64,000 nucleotides of DNA from Bin5 sp965200615 (GTDB taxonomy: Bacteria > Chloroflexota > Anaerolineae > Caldilineales > Caldilineaceae), in contig OZ241377.1 of NCBI GenBank assembly GCA_965200615.1, positions 2,542,001 through 2,606,000 on the forward strand, written 5' to 3'. Each line of letters opens with the position of its first letter. Position 1 is the first letter of the stretch. Below the pieces are notes generated by a model, which saw nothing but the letters and a program-made list of their open reading frames with translations, was not told the origin of the DNA and did no database searches. This document shows, one piece after another, positions 42,999 to 53,601 of the stretch. The position numbers and the translations under genes are program-made.

Positions 42999-44465
42999 TC
43001 ACTGTCCCAGCCCCCTCAGCAACTCAGTCCATAGCCCCGGCTGCAGGCCGATAACGACAACGGCGAGGACGGAGACGACAACGACAAATACCGAGGGGCG
43101 TGAAGCGGGAACGAAGAGCGGATCTTTCTCATCTCCGATCTCTTCAGGTTGCTGGAAATACATCGCCACAACGATGCGCAGATAGTAGTAGGCGCTTATG
43201 GCGCTGTTTAGAACGCCGATCACCACCAGCCAGGCCCAGCCAGCCTCCACGGCCGCCTTGAAGACAAGGAATTTGCCGAAGAATCCAGCCAGCGGTGGAA
43301 TCCCACTCAAACTGAGCATGAATATAGCCATTGCCGCGGCCAGGACCGGGAATCTTTCGGCGGCGCCGGCGAGTCTGTTCTGCTCCACGTCATTTTCATT
43401 CCCATATTGTCTGTCGAGAGCAATCGTCACCGTAAACGCGCCGATGTTCATGAATGCATACGCAAAGAGATAAAAGGCGGCGGCAGACGAAGCCGCAGCT
43501 GTCCCCGCCACCAGCGCGATGAGGATGTTGCCCGCGTGGGCGATTCCCGAGTAGGCCAGCATCCGTTTCACGCTGCTCTGGCGTAAGGCCGTCAGGTTGC
43601 CTACGGTCATGGTCAGGACCGCAAGAATTGCAAGGGGCATTGCCCACTGGTCATGGTATGAAGGCAGGGCAGTCATCATCAGCCGGAAGAATCCGGCGAA
43701 GGCCGCGGCCTTTGTGCCCACGCTCATGAACGCCGTCACCGGGGTCGGAGCGCCCTGGTATACGTCCGGCGTCCACATATGGAACGGGACAAGGCTCACT
43801 TTGAAGCCAAAGCCAACCAGCAAAAGTGCGATCCCTGGTAAAACCAGAGAGGGGTTGCCGTCGCCGGTTGCGAGCGTCTCGTGGATCTGAGTAAATTTGG
43901 AGCTGCCGCCGGCGCCGTAAAGAAGAGCACAGCCGTAGACGAAAAATGTGCTGGCGAATGCTCCCAATAGAAAGTACTTCATGGCAGCTTCGATGCTGCG
44001 GGCGTTTTCCCGGTAGAAGCCGCTCATAATGTAGAGGGCCAGGGAAAAGATTTCGAGGGCAATGAACAGGACAATCAGGTTCGTAGCCGTGCCCATCAGC
44101 ATCATGCCGATTACCGCCAGCAGGTGCAGTGAGTAAAAGGCGCCCCCTTGGCGCTCGATTGCCGGGAACTGGTTGCGGCTCAGCAATACGCCCAGTACGC
44201 CGGCAATCAGGATGACCAACCGCACGCTCAGCGCGAAACCGTCAGAAACCGCCCCGTCCAGATATTCAACCGGCGCCCTGCCCCAAATCATCACGGACGC
44301 GCCGATGCCCAGCAAGAGAATTACAACCGAAAGACCGGCCAGCAACTGTGAGCCGTTCTGCCCACGGCGACCAATATCGGTCATCATCAGGACCATCACG
44401 CCAACTGCCAGAACGATTTCCGGCAGAAGAACTACTGCATTGTCGAAGAGAAGAGCGATATCCAT
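42999..44465 (-). CDS. nuoN: NADH-quinone oxidoreductase subunit N
   Basis: The 488-residue, Mrp-antiporter-like subunit has about 14 helices with charged helix motifs (VLFIALEIFSLALYIMSGF, SVKRMLAYSGIAHAG, FMSVGTKAAAFAGFFR). It is one of three proton-pumping arms of complex I. The ATG follows the nuoM stop by five bases and is the last gene of the complete operon. Confidence 0.95.
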   Translation of the reverse strand: MDIALLFDNAVVLLPEIVLAVGVMVLMMTDIGRRGQNGSQLLAGLSVVILLLGIGASVMIWGRAPVEYLDGAVSDGFALSVRLVILIAGVLGVLLSRNQFPAIERQGGAFYSLHLLAVIGMMLMGTATNLIVLFIALEIFSLALYIMSGFYRENARSIEAAMKYFLLGAFASTFFVYGCALLYGAGGSSKFTQIHETLATGDGNPSLVLPGIALLLVGFGFKVSLVPFHMWTPDVYQGAPTPVTAFMSVGTKAAAFAGFFRLMMTALPSYHDQWAMPLAILAVLTMTVGNLTALRQSSVKRMLAYSGIAHAGNILIALVAGTAAASSAAAFYLFAYAFMNIGAFTVTIALDRQYGNENDVEQNRLAGAAERFPVLAAAMAIFMLSLSGIPPLAGFFGKFLVFKAAVEAGWAWLVVIGVLNSAISAYYYLRIVVAMYFQQPEEIGDEKDPLFVPASRPSVFVVVVSVLAVVVIGLQPGLWTELLRGLGQ

Positions 44466-44470
44466 TATCG

Positions 44471-46000
44471 TTAGCGGATCGTGGTCAAAGAACTGTTGCC
44501 GGAAGTCAGTGACGGCTGGTAGCTGCTTTCCACGAGCCACTCGTCACCAACGATGGGAGCTTGGACAACCTCCAGCGCCGCCACAGAGGGATTGATTTTG
44601 TCCAGGAAGAAATTGGGCGCCAGGCCGATCGCGAAGAAGAGCAGCACAATTGGCAGCAACTGACCGATCTCGGCCCAATTCAAGTCGGGCAGCTTCCCCT
44701 TGAAATTGGCGGGATTCGTCAACTCGCCCTGTGCCACCTGTCTGAACGCATGCAGCAGATACCAGGCGGCCAGGATGACTCCGGCAGTGCCGAGAACGGC
44801 AAAAAACGGTGAGCTCTTATATGTGCCGAGCAAGATCGTAAACTCGCCGATAAAGCCGTTCAGACCGGGAAGGCCCGCGCTGCTCATCGCTACAACCAGG
44901 AAGAAGAACGAAAAGATCGGCACACTGGCCCAGAGGCCGCCGTAGTCCTTCAGCAGTCGCGTGTGGCGCCGCTCGTAGAGCATCCCCACCATCAGGAACA
45001 GTGCGCCTGTGCTGAGACCGTGGTTGACCATCTGCAGAACTGCTCCGCTGATCCCCTGCTCATTCAAAGCGAATATGCCCAATACGACGAATCCCATGTG
45101 GGCGACTGAAGAGTAGGCAACCAGAGACTTCAGATCCCGCTGCGCCAGCGCCACGAGCGCGCCGTAAAGGATGCCGATGATTGCCAGAAAGGATATGAGC
45201 GATGCGTAGTCGGCGACGGCCACAGGGAACAGCGGCAAGGCGAAACGCAGAAATCCGTACGTTCCCAGCTTCAGGAGCACGCCGGCCAGTAAGACCGAAC
45301 CGGCGGTAGGGGCTTCAACGTGCGCGTCGGGCAGCCATGTGTGAAAGGGAAACAGCGGGACCTTAATGGCGAAGGCAAGCGCAAACGCAAGAAAGGCCAG
45401 CTGCTGTATGCCCGGAGGCAGACCCGCTTCCTGCAACTCGAGCAAGTCAAAAGTGCCGGCATTGAAATAGAGCGCAAGTATTGCCACCAACATCAGCGCT
45501 GACCCTGCCAGTGTATAAAGGAAGAACTTGACCGCGGCATATATGCGATTCTGACTGCCCCACTTGCCAATCAGAAAGGCCATTGGAATAAGGCTGAACT
45601 CCCAGAATACATAAAACAACACAAGGTCCAGGGCGAGAAAGACGCCCAGAACAGCCGTCTCCATCAGCAACATCAGGGCCAGATACCCGCCGAGATTCTG
45701 CTTGATATGCTGATTGCTGAAGGCGACCGCGATCGGCATCAGCAGTGTCGTCAACAGGACCAGCCACAGGCTGATCCCATCCACACCCATATGATAGTAG
45801 ATGTCCAGGTCCGGCATCCACGCATGTCGTTCAACAAACTGCATGCCCGGGATTTCCTGCCAGCCGGGCAGCAGCAGGAGGCTCACCACAAAGGTGGCGA
45901 TGGCGGCGCCGAGAGCCAGACCTCTTTTGAGGCTGTCGCCGGGCGCCAGCAGAACGACGATGGCGCCGACTACCGGCAAAAAAGTTAGGATCGAGAGCAT
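44471..46000 (-). CDS. nuoM: NADH-quinone oxidoreductase subunit M
   Basis: The 509-residue proton-translocating subunit has the family's MGVDGISLWLVLLTTLLMPI, YVFWEFSLIPMAFLIGKWG with the key glutamate, LPDAHVEAPTAGSVLLAGVLLKLG and SLVAYSSVAHMGFV. It lies between nuoL and nuoN as in most operons. Confidence 0.96.
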   Translation of the reverse strand: MLSILTFLPVVGAIVVLLAPGDSLKRGLALGAAIATFVVSLLLLPGWQEIPGMQFVERHAWMPDLDIYYHMGVDGISLWLVLLTTLLMPIAVAFSNQHIKQNLGGYLALMLLMETAVLGVFLALDLVLFYVFWEFSLIPMAFLIGKWGSQNRIYAAVKFFLYTLAGSALMLVAILALYFNAGTFDLLELQEAGLPPGIQQLAFLAFALAFAIKVPLFPFHTWLPDAHVEAPTAGSVLLAGVLLKLGTYGFLRFALPLFPVAVADYASLISFLAIIGILYGALVALAQRDLKSLVAYSSVAHMGFVVLGIFALNEQGISGAVLQMVNHGLSTGALFLMVGMLYERRHTRLLKDYGGLWASVPIFSFFFLVVAMSSAGLPGLNGFIGEFTILLGTYKSSPFFAVLGTAGVILAAWYLLHAFRQVAQGELTNPANFKGKLPDLNWAEIGQLLPIVLLFFAIGLAPNFFLDKINPSVAALEVVQAPIVGDEWLVESSYQPSLTSGNSSLTTIR

Positions 46001-46065
46001 AGAAACACCGATGAATGGTTGTTAACTAAAAGGTGGCAAGTGCGAAGCTGAGGCGTCGTGCATTT

Positions 46066-47976
46066 CTAGCCTCCAATCACGAACCACAAGAGTAGGGCCA
46101 CTACGCCGCAGAAAAGACTCAGTGCATACGTCGGCACTAATCCGTTGTGGACCTTGCGCAGGTTGTCGCCTAGGGACAGATTTACCTGACCGACAAGATT
46201 GACGGCCCTGTCGACAACACCCTGGTCAACTACTTGGTTGAACCAGTCGGAGAGGCCAAGCAGGGGACCGACGATCCAGGCGGCGTAAATCTCATCCACA
46301 TACCATTTGTTGCGGGCAACCAGCTCGAGCGGGCTGACCAGCCTCGCCACGCCTCCGGAAAACCTCCCGACTCCGGTTGAAGGGCCCTTGAGATAGCGCC
46401 CGTAGGCCAGTCCGACCCCGGCCGCTGCCACAACTGCGCTGATCTCCAGCAGCACCAATTCCATGGTCACGTTCGGATGGAAGGCAGGCGCGCCAACCGC
46501 TGCTTCCAGATAGTGTTCCATGGTCAGCAGGAGCGGCAAGTTCAGACCGCCGCCGACCACGGCAAGGGCTGCCAGCGCCCAGAGAGGCGTCGTCATGACT
46601 TCTGGGCTTTCGTGCGCGTGCTCATGGATATGCTGATCGCGCGCCTCGCCCAAAAAGGCCATGAAGACGGCCCGAAAGCTGTATATCGCTGTAAGCAGGG
46701 CAGTAAAGAGACCGATCACATAGAGAAGGATGTTGAAATTGGCGACGTGCAGCAGTATTCCATCTTTGGAGAAAAACCCGGACAAGGGTGGCAGGCCGGC
46801 GAGCGCCGATGCGCCGATCAGGAACAGCCAGAATGTCGTTGGCATCTTCGCCCGCAGATTTCCCATTTTTCGAATGTCCAGCTCGCCGCCGGGAAGGCCG
46901 TGCATCACGTTTCCGGCCGCGAGAAACAGCAGCGCTTTGAAAAATGCGTGCGTCACGAGGTGAAATATGGCAAACGCGTACGCGCCGACGCCCACGCCCA
47001 ACATCATGAAACCCAGCTGGGAAATTGTCGAGTAAGCGAGGATCTTCTTCAGATCTACCTGTGTCAATGCGATTGTCGCTGCCATCAGCGCGGTCAAACC
47101 CCCGACCCAGGCTGCGAGGCCGCCAGCCACTGGAGCAAGTTCCCACAGGAAGTGCGTTCTTGCCACCATATAGATGCCTGCCGTCACCATCGTGGCCGCA
47201 TGGATGAGCGCGGAAACCGGCGTCGGCCCGGCCATTGCGTCCGGCAGCCAGACGAACAGAGGCAACTGCGCGCTCTTGCCGGTCGCTGCCAGCAATAGTA
47301 ACAGGCAGATTGCCGTCGCCGCGCCGGTCGACAGCGCGCCGGCCCCGTCGCGAATCTCTTCGAATACGACAGTGCCGACACTGGTCCAGATCAGGAAAAC
47401 GGCCAGCATCATGCCAAAGTCCCCGACCCGGTTGACCAGAAATGCCTTCTTGCCGGCATCCGCGTAGTGGCCGTAGGATTCGTCATGACGGTCGAAATAA
47501 AAGCCTATCAGCAGATACGATGCCAGACCCACGCCTTCCCAGCCAACAAACATGCCCACAAAGTTGTTGCTGAGTATCAGCACAAGCATTGCCAGGATGA
47601 AGAAATTCAGATAGACAAAAAAGCGCTGGAAGTTCTGTTCGCCGTGCATGTAGCCGCCGGCGTAGATGTGGATCAGGGCGCCAACCCCGGTTACCACCAG
47701 AGCCATGGTCACGCTGAGAGGGTCGACCAGAAGTGCCGCCGGCGCGTGAAAATTTCCCACCGTGATCCAGTCCCACAGGTGGACGGTTGTGGTGCGGTGG
47801 TGCTCATCCAACCCCGACAGACCAAAGAAGAGCCCAAGACTGACGACAAAAGAGAGGACCACCATGCCGGAGGCGACAACGTGGATCCCCCGCTCCCCCA
47901 GTTTGTCGCCGACAAACAGGTTTACCAACGCGCCCAGAGCGGGAAACACCAGAATAAGCCAGGCTAATTCCAACAT
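46066..47976 (-). CDS. nuoL: NADH-quinone oxidoreductase subunit L
   Basis: The 636-residue subunit has the antiporter core (VGWEGVGLASYLLIGFYF, LPDAMAGPTPVSALIHAATMVTAGIYMVAR, KILAYSTISQLGFMMLG) and the long C-terminal extension that forms the lateral helix. AGGAA precedes the ATG. It is the distal pump module of complex I. A divergent paralogue, nuoL2, starts at 62916. Confidence 0.96.
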   Translation of the reverse strand: MLELAWLILVFPALGALVNLFVGDKLGERGIHVVASGMVVLSFVVSLGLFFGLSGLDEHHRTTTVHLWDWITVGNFHAPAALLVDPLSVTMALVVTGVGALIHIYAGGYMHGEQNFQRFFVYLNFFILAMLVLILSNNFVGMFVGWEGVGLASYLLIGFYFDRHDESYGHYADAGKKAFLVNRVGDFGMMLAVFLIWTSVGTVVFEEIRDGAGALSTGAATAICLLLLLAATGKSAQLPLFVWLPDAMAGPTPVSALIHAATMVTAGIYMVARTHFLWELAPVAGGLAAWVGGLTALMAATIALTQVDLKKILAYSTISQLGFMMLGVGVGAYAFAIFHLVTHAFFKALLFLAAGNVMHGLPGGELDIRKMGNLRAKMPTTFWLFLIGASALAGLPPLSGFFSKDGILLHVANFNILLYVIGLFTALLTAIYSFRAVFMAFLGEARDQHIHEHAHESPEVMTTPLWALAALAVVGGGLNLPLLLTMEHYLEAAVGAPAFHPNVTMELVLLEISAVVAAAGVGLAYGRYLKGPSTGVGRFSGGVARLVSPLELVARNKWYVDEIYAAWIVGPLLGLSDWFNQVVDQGVVDRAVNLVGQVNLSLGDNLRKVHNGLVPTYALSLFCGVVALLLWFVIGG

Positions 47977-48080
47977 AGATTCCTCATAACAACTTTCTGT
48001 CGGTCGATTTCGGCCCTTGCGTGGCGCCGGTTGCGTACCGGATCTTCAGACTAGTGAGACTTGGGACCTTGATCCGGCAG

Positions 48081-48383
48081 TCACCACTTCAGCAAATTGA
48101 TTTCGTCGATATTGATGCTCTGCCGGTGGCGGACATTGGCGATCAGGATTGCCAGGCCGACGGCCACTTCGGCTGCGGCAACTGCCATGATCATGAAGAC
48201 GAAGATCTGCCCTTCGAGATTGCCCCACTGGCGGGCGAGGGCGATCAGAGTCAGGTTCACGCTGTTGAGCATCATCTCAATGCACATGAAAATGATGAGG
48301 GCGTTGCGGCGCAGCAAGACGCCTGTTGCGCCGACGGTAAAGATAATAGCTGCCAGGACCAGGTAGTAGCTTGTCTCTACCAT
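48081..48383 (-). CDS. nuoK: NADH-quinone oxidoreductase subunit K
   Basis: The 100-residue, three-helix subunit has the conserved glutamates in LIIFMCIEMMLNSVNL and AAAEVAVGLAI. Start and nuoJ stop overlap by one base (TAATG). Confidence 0.96.
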   Translation of the reverse strand: MVETSYYLVLAAIIFTVGATGVLLRRNALIIFMCIEMMLNSVNLTLIALARQWGNLEGQIFVFMIMAVAAAEVAVGLAILIANVRHRQSINIDEINLLKW

Positions 48384-48928
48384 TATTCGTTCGCCTTGAC
48401 GGACGGGATGCCTTCGCCTGCGCCTTCCTGCTGGCGTCCCAGCACAAGAGCGCCGATCAGCGCGACGAGCAACAGAAGAGCGACCAGTTCAAAGGGAAGT
48501 ATGTACTTTGTAAACAGTTCGTTTCCGACGGCCTCCGGCGTGCCGCCCTGCAGGAGGGCCGCGGTAGCTTCGGAAGGGCCCATCATGCGTGACAGCGCGC
48601 TATAGGAAATAATCAGGAGTAAAATGATCCCCAGCGCGATGCCCACAGTGCGGCTCCACGCCCGCTGTGCAGCGCTGAAGTCGTTCGTATCTCCACCGAT
48701 GAGCATAATCACAAACAGAATCAGGATGACGATTCCCCCGGCGTAGACGATCACCTGCGCCGCCGCCAGGAACTGCGCGTCAAGCGTGATGTAGAGCACT
48801 GCCAGGGTGGCAAAGTTGGTTAGCAGAAAAAGCGCGCTGTGTACCGGTTGTCGGCTTGTCACAACGCCCAATGCGGCAGCCAGGCTGACAGCGCCAACAA
48901 GAAGGAAAAACAGAAGCGACCAACTCAT
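48383..48928 (-). CDS. nuoJ: NADH-quinone oxidoreductase subunit J
   Basis: The 181-residue membrane subunit has five helices and the family core AQVIVYAGGIVILILFVIML. It links the quinone site to the pump modules. It follows nuoI by six bases. Confidence 0.94.
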   Translation of the reverse strand: MSWSLLFFLLVGAVSLAAALGVVTSRQPVHSALFLLTNFATLAVLYITLDAQFLAAAQVIVYAGGIVILILFVIMLIGGDTNDFSAAQRAWSRTVGIALGIILLLIISYSALSRMMGPSEATAALLQGGTPEAVGNELFTKYILPFELVALLLLVALIGALVLGRQQEGAGEGIPSVKANE

Positions 48929-48934
48929 GGAAAG

Positions 48935-49405
48935 TTACTCCGGTCGAATGATGACCTTGGGCATGCCTGGATTGAGAAGCTCCTCTTTGGTCAGGACAAA
49001 ATCCTTACGCTCGTAGTTGGCCATGGCAAAATCGTGACCGAGGACGATGGCTTCTGTAGGGCAGGCCTCTTCGCAGTCACCGCAGAAGACGCATCGCAGC
49101 AGATTCAACTCGTAGACCTTGGCATGACGCTCACCCGGCGAGAGCGGCGCATCCGGGTCGTTCTCTGCCGCTTCAACGTAAATTGCCTCCGTAGGGCAGG
49201 CGGCTTCGCAAAGACAGCAGCCAATGCAACGCTCCAGTCCGTTGGCATAGCGCCGCAGCTCATGACGACCGCGGAAGCGGGGGTAGATCGGAATATCCTC
49301 ATGAGGAAACTCCACCGTCACGGGCCTCTTTCCCAGGTGCTTGAGCGTCACGCCCATCGCCTTGCCGATTTCGGTCGCGCCCTTCAGAAAATCTCCCAAC
49401 TCCAT
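48935..49405 (-). CDS. nuoI: NADH-quinone oxidoreductase subunit I
   Basis: The 156-residue ferredoxin-like subunit has two [4Fe-4S] motifs, CIGCCLCEAACP and CVFCGDCEEACP. It passes electrons to NuoB. AGAGGAATTCA precedes the ATG. Confidence 0.96.
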   Translation of the reverse strand: MELGDFLKGATEIGKAMGVTLKHLGKRPVTVEFPHEDIPIYPRFRGRHELRRYANGLERCIGCCLCEAACPTEAIYVEAAENDPDAPLSPGERHAKVYELNLLRCVFCGDCEEACPTEAIVLGHDFAMANYERKDFVLTKEELLNPGMPKVIIRPE

Positions 49406-49430
49406 TGAATTCCTCTTTCCTCTGCAACGC

Positions 49431-50411
<981 letters not shown>

Positions 50412-52976
50412 TTAACGTTTTTCCACTTTGACCCGCTGGGAATGGCTGCCGTTGAGCAGGGCGCCCACCGGCGCGCCGGGAAGACTCTCCGGAATCCAGG
50501 CCGTGCCCGTCTGCACCTGCACGTCGATCCCTACGGTCAGATCCAGGTGGCCCTGCTCACTCTGCACTGTGACCGCAATGCCCGGGTCCAGACCGAATTC
50601 GGCGGCGTCGACAGGATTCAAAGTAACGGTGGCCCCATGTGCCATGCCGTGCATCTGATCGGTCAGGCTGAAGAGCGTGCCGCCGTCATACAGGACGGTG
50701 CCGGTTACAAGGTTGAGAGGAAATTCGGCGTTGTCCGCGGCGGAATCGGGCATCCCCTCTGACGTCCGCCCGCCGGAAGATTCTGTCGCCGGCGCGGAAC
50801 TGGCATCCCATTGTAGTCCTTGATCTCCCAGGGCCTCCCACGTCAGGCCCGCATAGGCTGGAATAGCTCTGGCAATCTCTGCAGTGACGCTGTGAGCGTC
50901 CGAAAACGGCCAATTCGCGCCCATCTGCTTGGCCAGGTGTGTCAACATCATCCAGTCCGGCGCGGCCCGCGACTTGGGATCGGAGACGGCCTTTGGCGCC
51001 CTCTGCACGCGCCGCTCCAGATTGGTGTAGGTGCCGTCGCTCTCGGCCCAACCCAGCGCCGGCAGCACAACATCCGCCTTCTGCGCCGTCTCGGTGGGCA
51101 GCAGATCGGTGACGACGAGCAGTTCAAGTTCTTCCAATCGGGCAGACCAGTCCGGCGACTCGGCTGCCGGATTGGCGCCATTCACGAAGAGGGCTCTCAT
51201 TTCCTGGCTGTCCAGCATCTGCTTGTAGGTATAGCCAGGGGACGTGGAAAGGCTGCAGCCCCAAAGCGCTTCCAACCGGGTTCTGGCGCCTGCACTGTTC
51301 AGAGCTGGGTCTACTACGCCGGAGAGTCGGGTTAACCGCAAGGCTTCCAACCGGGTTCTGGCGCCTGTACTGTTCAGAGGGAACTGTCCGGGCAATCTGT
51401 CGGGAAGGACACCCATATCGCGGCAGCCCTGAGCATTGCCATCCAAGCCGGCATAGGCCAGCCGCGTACCCTCGCCGGCCGCTTGGGCAAGCTGCATTAA
51501 GCCGTCGCGGACACTGGGGCCGTCCTCTCCGCGCGCTGCCATGGGCCCGTAGACAATCAGCGCGTTCCCGCTCTCATTCAGGATTTTGGCCGCTGCCTGT
51601 ATCGAAGATCCGTCTTCGGACTCGGTGGGGCCTTGCACAGCCTGAAGCAGGCGATCCAGGAGCAGAGACTCGCCGCCCGGCACGTAAGCCAGATAAGGGC
51701 CGTCATACCGGGTCAGTTCGATCCTGCGGGCGTGGGCGATGATCAGTTTGACCCCGCCTCGAAGGATGGCTCTTTTAAGGTGCAGGTCCAGTATCGGCAA
51801 CTCTTCGCTGGGGTCCACGCCGAACAGCAGTACAGTATCGACCTGAGGGTCGGGTCCGTACTGCGGTTTCATCAGTTCCGCCAGAGCGGGCAGACCGGTA
51901 GGCAGCGCCGCAACCTCACCGCCGTCGCGGTGGTCGATGTTGTTCGTCCCAACTACCGCGCGCATGAATCGTTGCAGCGCGTAGTTGCTTTCGTTGCTGA
52001 TTTTCCCGCTGCCTATGGCGCCGATGCTATCCGCCCCGAATTTCTCCTTGATGCGGGTTAGCCGGTCCGCGATGTAGGCCAGCGCCTCGCTCCACTGCAC
52101 CGGCGTCAGCTTGCCCTTCTTTCGCAGTAGCGGCGCCGCCAGCCGGTTCTCGTCGTTGACCCAGGCGTGGGCAAAGCGGCCCTTATCGCAAATCCACTGG
52201 TCGTTGACCTGCATGTTTTCGCGGCCGACGATTCGCCGCAACTGGTGCGTGCGGCTGTCCAGCCGTACATTGCAGCCCACCGAACAGTGCATGCAGACGC
52301 TGGGCGTGCGCTCTATCTCCCAGGGTCGGTAAGCAAAGCGCGACACGCGGTTTGTCAGCGCCCCGACCGGGCAGAGGTCGATGATGTTGCCGCTGGTCTT
52401 GGCGTCGACAGGACGCCCGTCCTGGATATCGACGATCGTATCGTTGCCCCGCTCGAACAGCCCAAGTTGCGGCTTGTCCTCCCACTCCTCCAGATAGCGA
52501 ATGCAGCGCCAGCAGAGCACGCAGCGCTCCTGGTCCAGCACGATCGTGTCGGAGATGTCGTAGTGTTTCTTGGCGAGCCGCTTTGGTTCGATCAGCTGGC
52601 TGATTCCCGGTCCGAAACGCATCGTCTGGTCCTGCAGCGGACACTCGCCGCCTTTGTCGCAGATTGGACAGTCCAGCGGATGATTGAGCAGGATGAAGGC
52701 CAGGTTGGCCTCCTGCACGGTCCGCACCTGTTCGGTATTGGTGCGCACAACCATCCCGTCGCCGACCGGCATCGTACAGGAGGCCATCATCGCCGTGCCT
52801 CGGGGGCCATCCACCTCGACCAAACACATGCGGCAGCAGCCGACCGGGTCCAGCTTGGGATGCGAGCAGAAGACCGGAATCTCGATGCCCGCCATGCGCG
52901 CTGCGTCGACCAGCAGCGTCCTGGCGGGAACTGAGACTTCCTTCTCGTTGATAGTGAACGTTACGTTTTCGGACAT
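50412..52976 (-). CDS. nuoG: NADH-quinone oxidoreductase subunit G
   Basis: The 854-residue iron-sulfur subunit has the N-terminal [2Fe-2S] domain (CSHPKLDPVGCCRMC), the His/Cys cluster LDCPICDKGGECPLQ, a ferredoxin-like pair (CVLCWRC), CMHCSVGCN and a molybdopterin-like domain without cofactor chemistry. An insertion of about 40 residues near residue 540 contains a duplicated LNS-GARTRLEAL unit, coded by two 37-bp copies 75 bp apart. The C-terminus is formate-dehydrogenase-like. Two non-nuo genes separate it from nuoEF. Confidence 0.95.
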   Translation of the reverse strand: MSENVTFTINEKEVSVPARTLLVDAARMAGIEIPVFCSHPKLDPVGCCRMCLVEVDGPRGTAMMASCTMPVGDGMVVRTNTEQVRTVQEANLAFILLNHPLDCPICDKGGECPLQDQTMRFGPGISQLIEPKRLAKKHYDISDTIVLDQERCVLCWRCIRYLEEWEDKPQLGLFERGNDTIVDIQDGRPVDAKTSGNIIDLCPVGALTNRVSRFAYRPWEIERTPSVCMHCSVGCNVRLDSRTHQLRRIVGRENMQVNDQWICDKGRFAHAWVNDENRLAAPLLRKKGKLTPVQWSEALAYIADRLTRIKEKFGADSIGAIGSGKISNESNYALQRFMRAVVGTNNIDHRDGGEVAALPTGLPALAELMKPQYGPDPQVDTVLLFGVDPSEELPILDLHLKRAILRGGVKLIIAHARRIELTRYDGPYLAYVPGGESLLLDRLLQAVQGPTESEDGSSIQAAAKILNESGNALIVYGPMAARGEDGPSVRDGLMQLAQAAGEGTRLAYAGLDGNAQGCRDMGVLPDRLPGQFPLNSTGARTRLEALRLTRLSGVVDPALNSAGARTRLEALWGCSLSTSPGYTYKQMLDSQEMRALFVNGANPAAESPDWSARLEELELLVVTDLLPTETAQKADVVLPALGWAESDGTYTNLERRVQRAPKAVSDPKSRAAPDWMMLTHLAKQMGANWPFSDAHSVTAEIARAIPAYAGLTWEALGDQGLQWDASSAPATESSGGRTSEGMPDSAADNAEFPLNLVTGTVLYDGGTLFSLTDQMHGMAHGATVTLNPVDAAEFGLDPGIAVTVQSEQGHLDLTVGIDVQVQTGTAWIPESLPGAPVGALLNGSHSQRVKVEKR
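51268..51379. repeat. 37-bp direct repeat inside nuoG
   Basis: The copies at 51268-51304 and 51343-51379 differ at one base (GCCTGCACTG against GCCTGTACTG). The 75-bp period is 25 codons and keeps the frame. Each copy encodes part of the repeated LNS-GARTRLEAL unit in a region where NuoG normally runs straight from the LPG segment to PG-x-x-Y. Confidence 0.85.
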
Positions 52977-53059
52977 GTCAGTGAACTCTTGTCGTGAGCC
53001 GAATGCAGTTCAAACTAAAGGCGCCATCTTCAACTTGGTACGTCCATGTCAGCCTTTAC

Positions 53060-53521
53060 TCAGTATGCCGAATCTGGACCATAAAGCCGGGTATATCCGT
53101 TGTCAGTAGATGAAAGGGCCAGCGCTCCGCGTAGACCACCAGGTTGTTGCTTTCTTTTTCTGATCGGTTCACCTTCTTTTTCCTGCCCCTGTCCTGTAGT
53201 ACCGGTTAGTCTCTGTTCTATTCCGGTTAGTCTCTGTTCTATTATCGATCGACTCAATTGGGATAATTTCAGTTCTCGTTTCTCTGCTTTTTCCTCTCGT
53301 TCTTCTACTCCTTTCTCTCGTTTCTCTAGTCTCTTTCTTTCTCTCGTTAGCGTCTCTTTTGCTCGTGCCTCTGCACTCTGCGCCTGATCCTCTGCCTTCC
53401 GCGCTCGGTTTTCCGCTTGTTGCCGAGCAGCCTTTTCGTTCTCAAAGTTTGACCGCGCGGATGACAATGCGATACCCAGCGCGACTACTGCAAACAGCAA
53501 AAAGACTAACAAGACTTCCAT
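53060..53521 (-). CDS. Membrane-anchored coiled-coil protein in the nuo operon
   Basis: The 153-residue protein has an N-terminal transmembrane helix (LLVFLLFAVVALGIAL), then about 75 residues of highly charged heptads (ARKAEDQAQSAEARAKETL, RLEKREKGVEEREEKAEK), a repeated EQRLTG, and a polar tail. AGGAG lies ahead of the ATG. I recognise no family. It sits between nuoG and a Uma2 gene in the complex I operon; a link to complex I is only positional. Confidence 0.65.
   Translation of the reverse strand: MEVLLVFLLFAVVALGIALSSARSNFENEKAARQQAENRARKAEDQAQSAEARAKETLTRERKRLEKREKGVEEREEKAEKRELKLSQLSRSIIEQRLTGIEQRLTGTTGQGQEKEGEPIRKRKQQPGGLRGALALSSTDNGYTRLYGPDSAY
53202..53243. repeat. 21-bp perfect tandem duplication
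   Basis: The 21-bp unit starting CCGGTTAGTCTCTG occurs twice in a row (53202-53222, 53223-53243) and encodes the seven-residue repeat IEQRLTG in the coiled-coil protein. It probably arose by replication slippage. Confidence 0.9.
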
Positions 53522-53601
53522 CGTTTTCTTCTCCTCATCAACATCTTCCTGACGCCACTGGTAGTTCTACATATCTCTTCTTCCTACGGGCAGTCCTGAA
53601 T

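Noticed and set aside
53202..53243. Short CRISPR-like repeat
   Set aside because: Only two units, directly adjacent with no spacer, and in frame within a coiled-coil gene; it is a slippage duplication.
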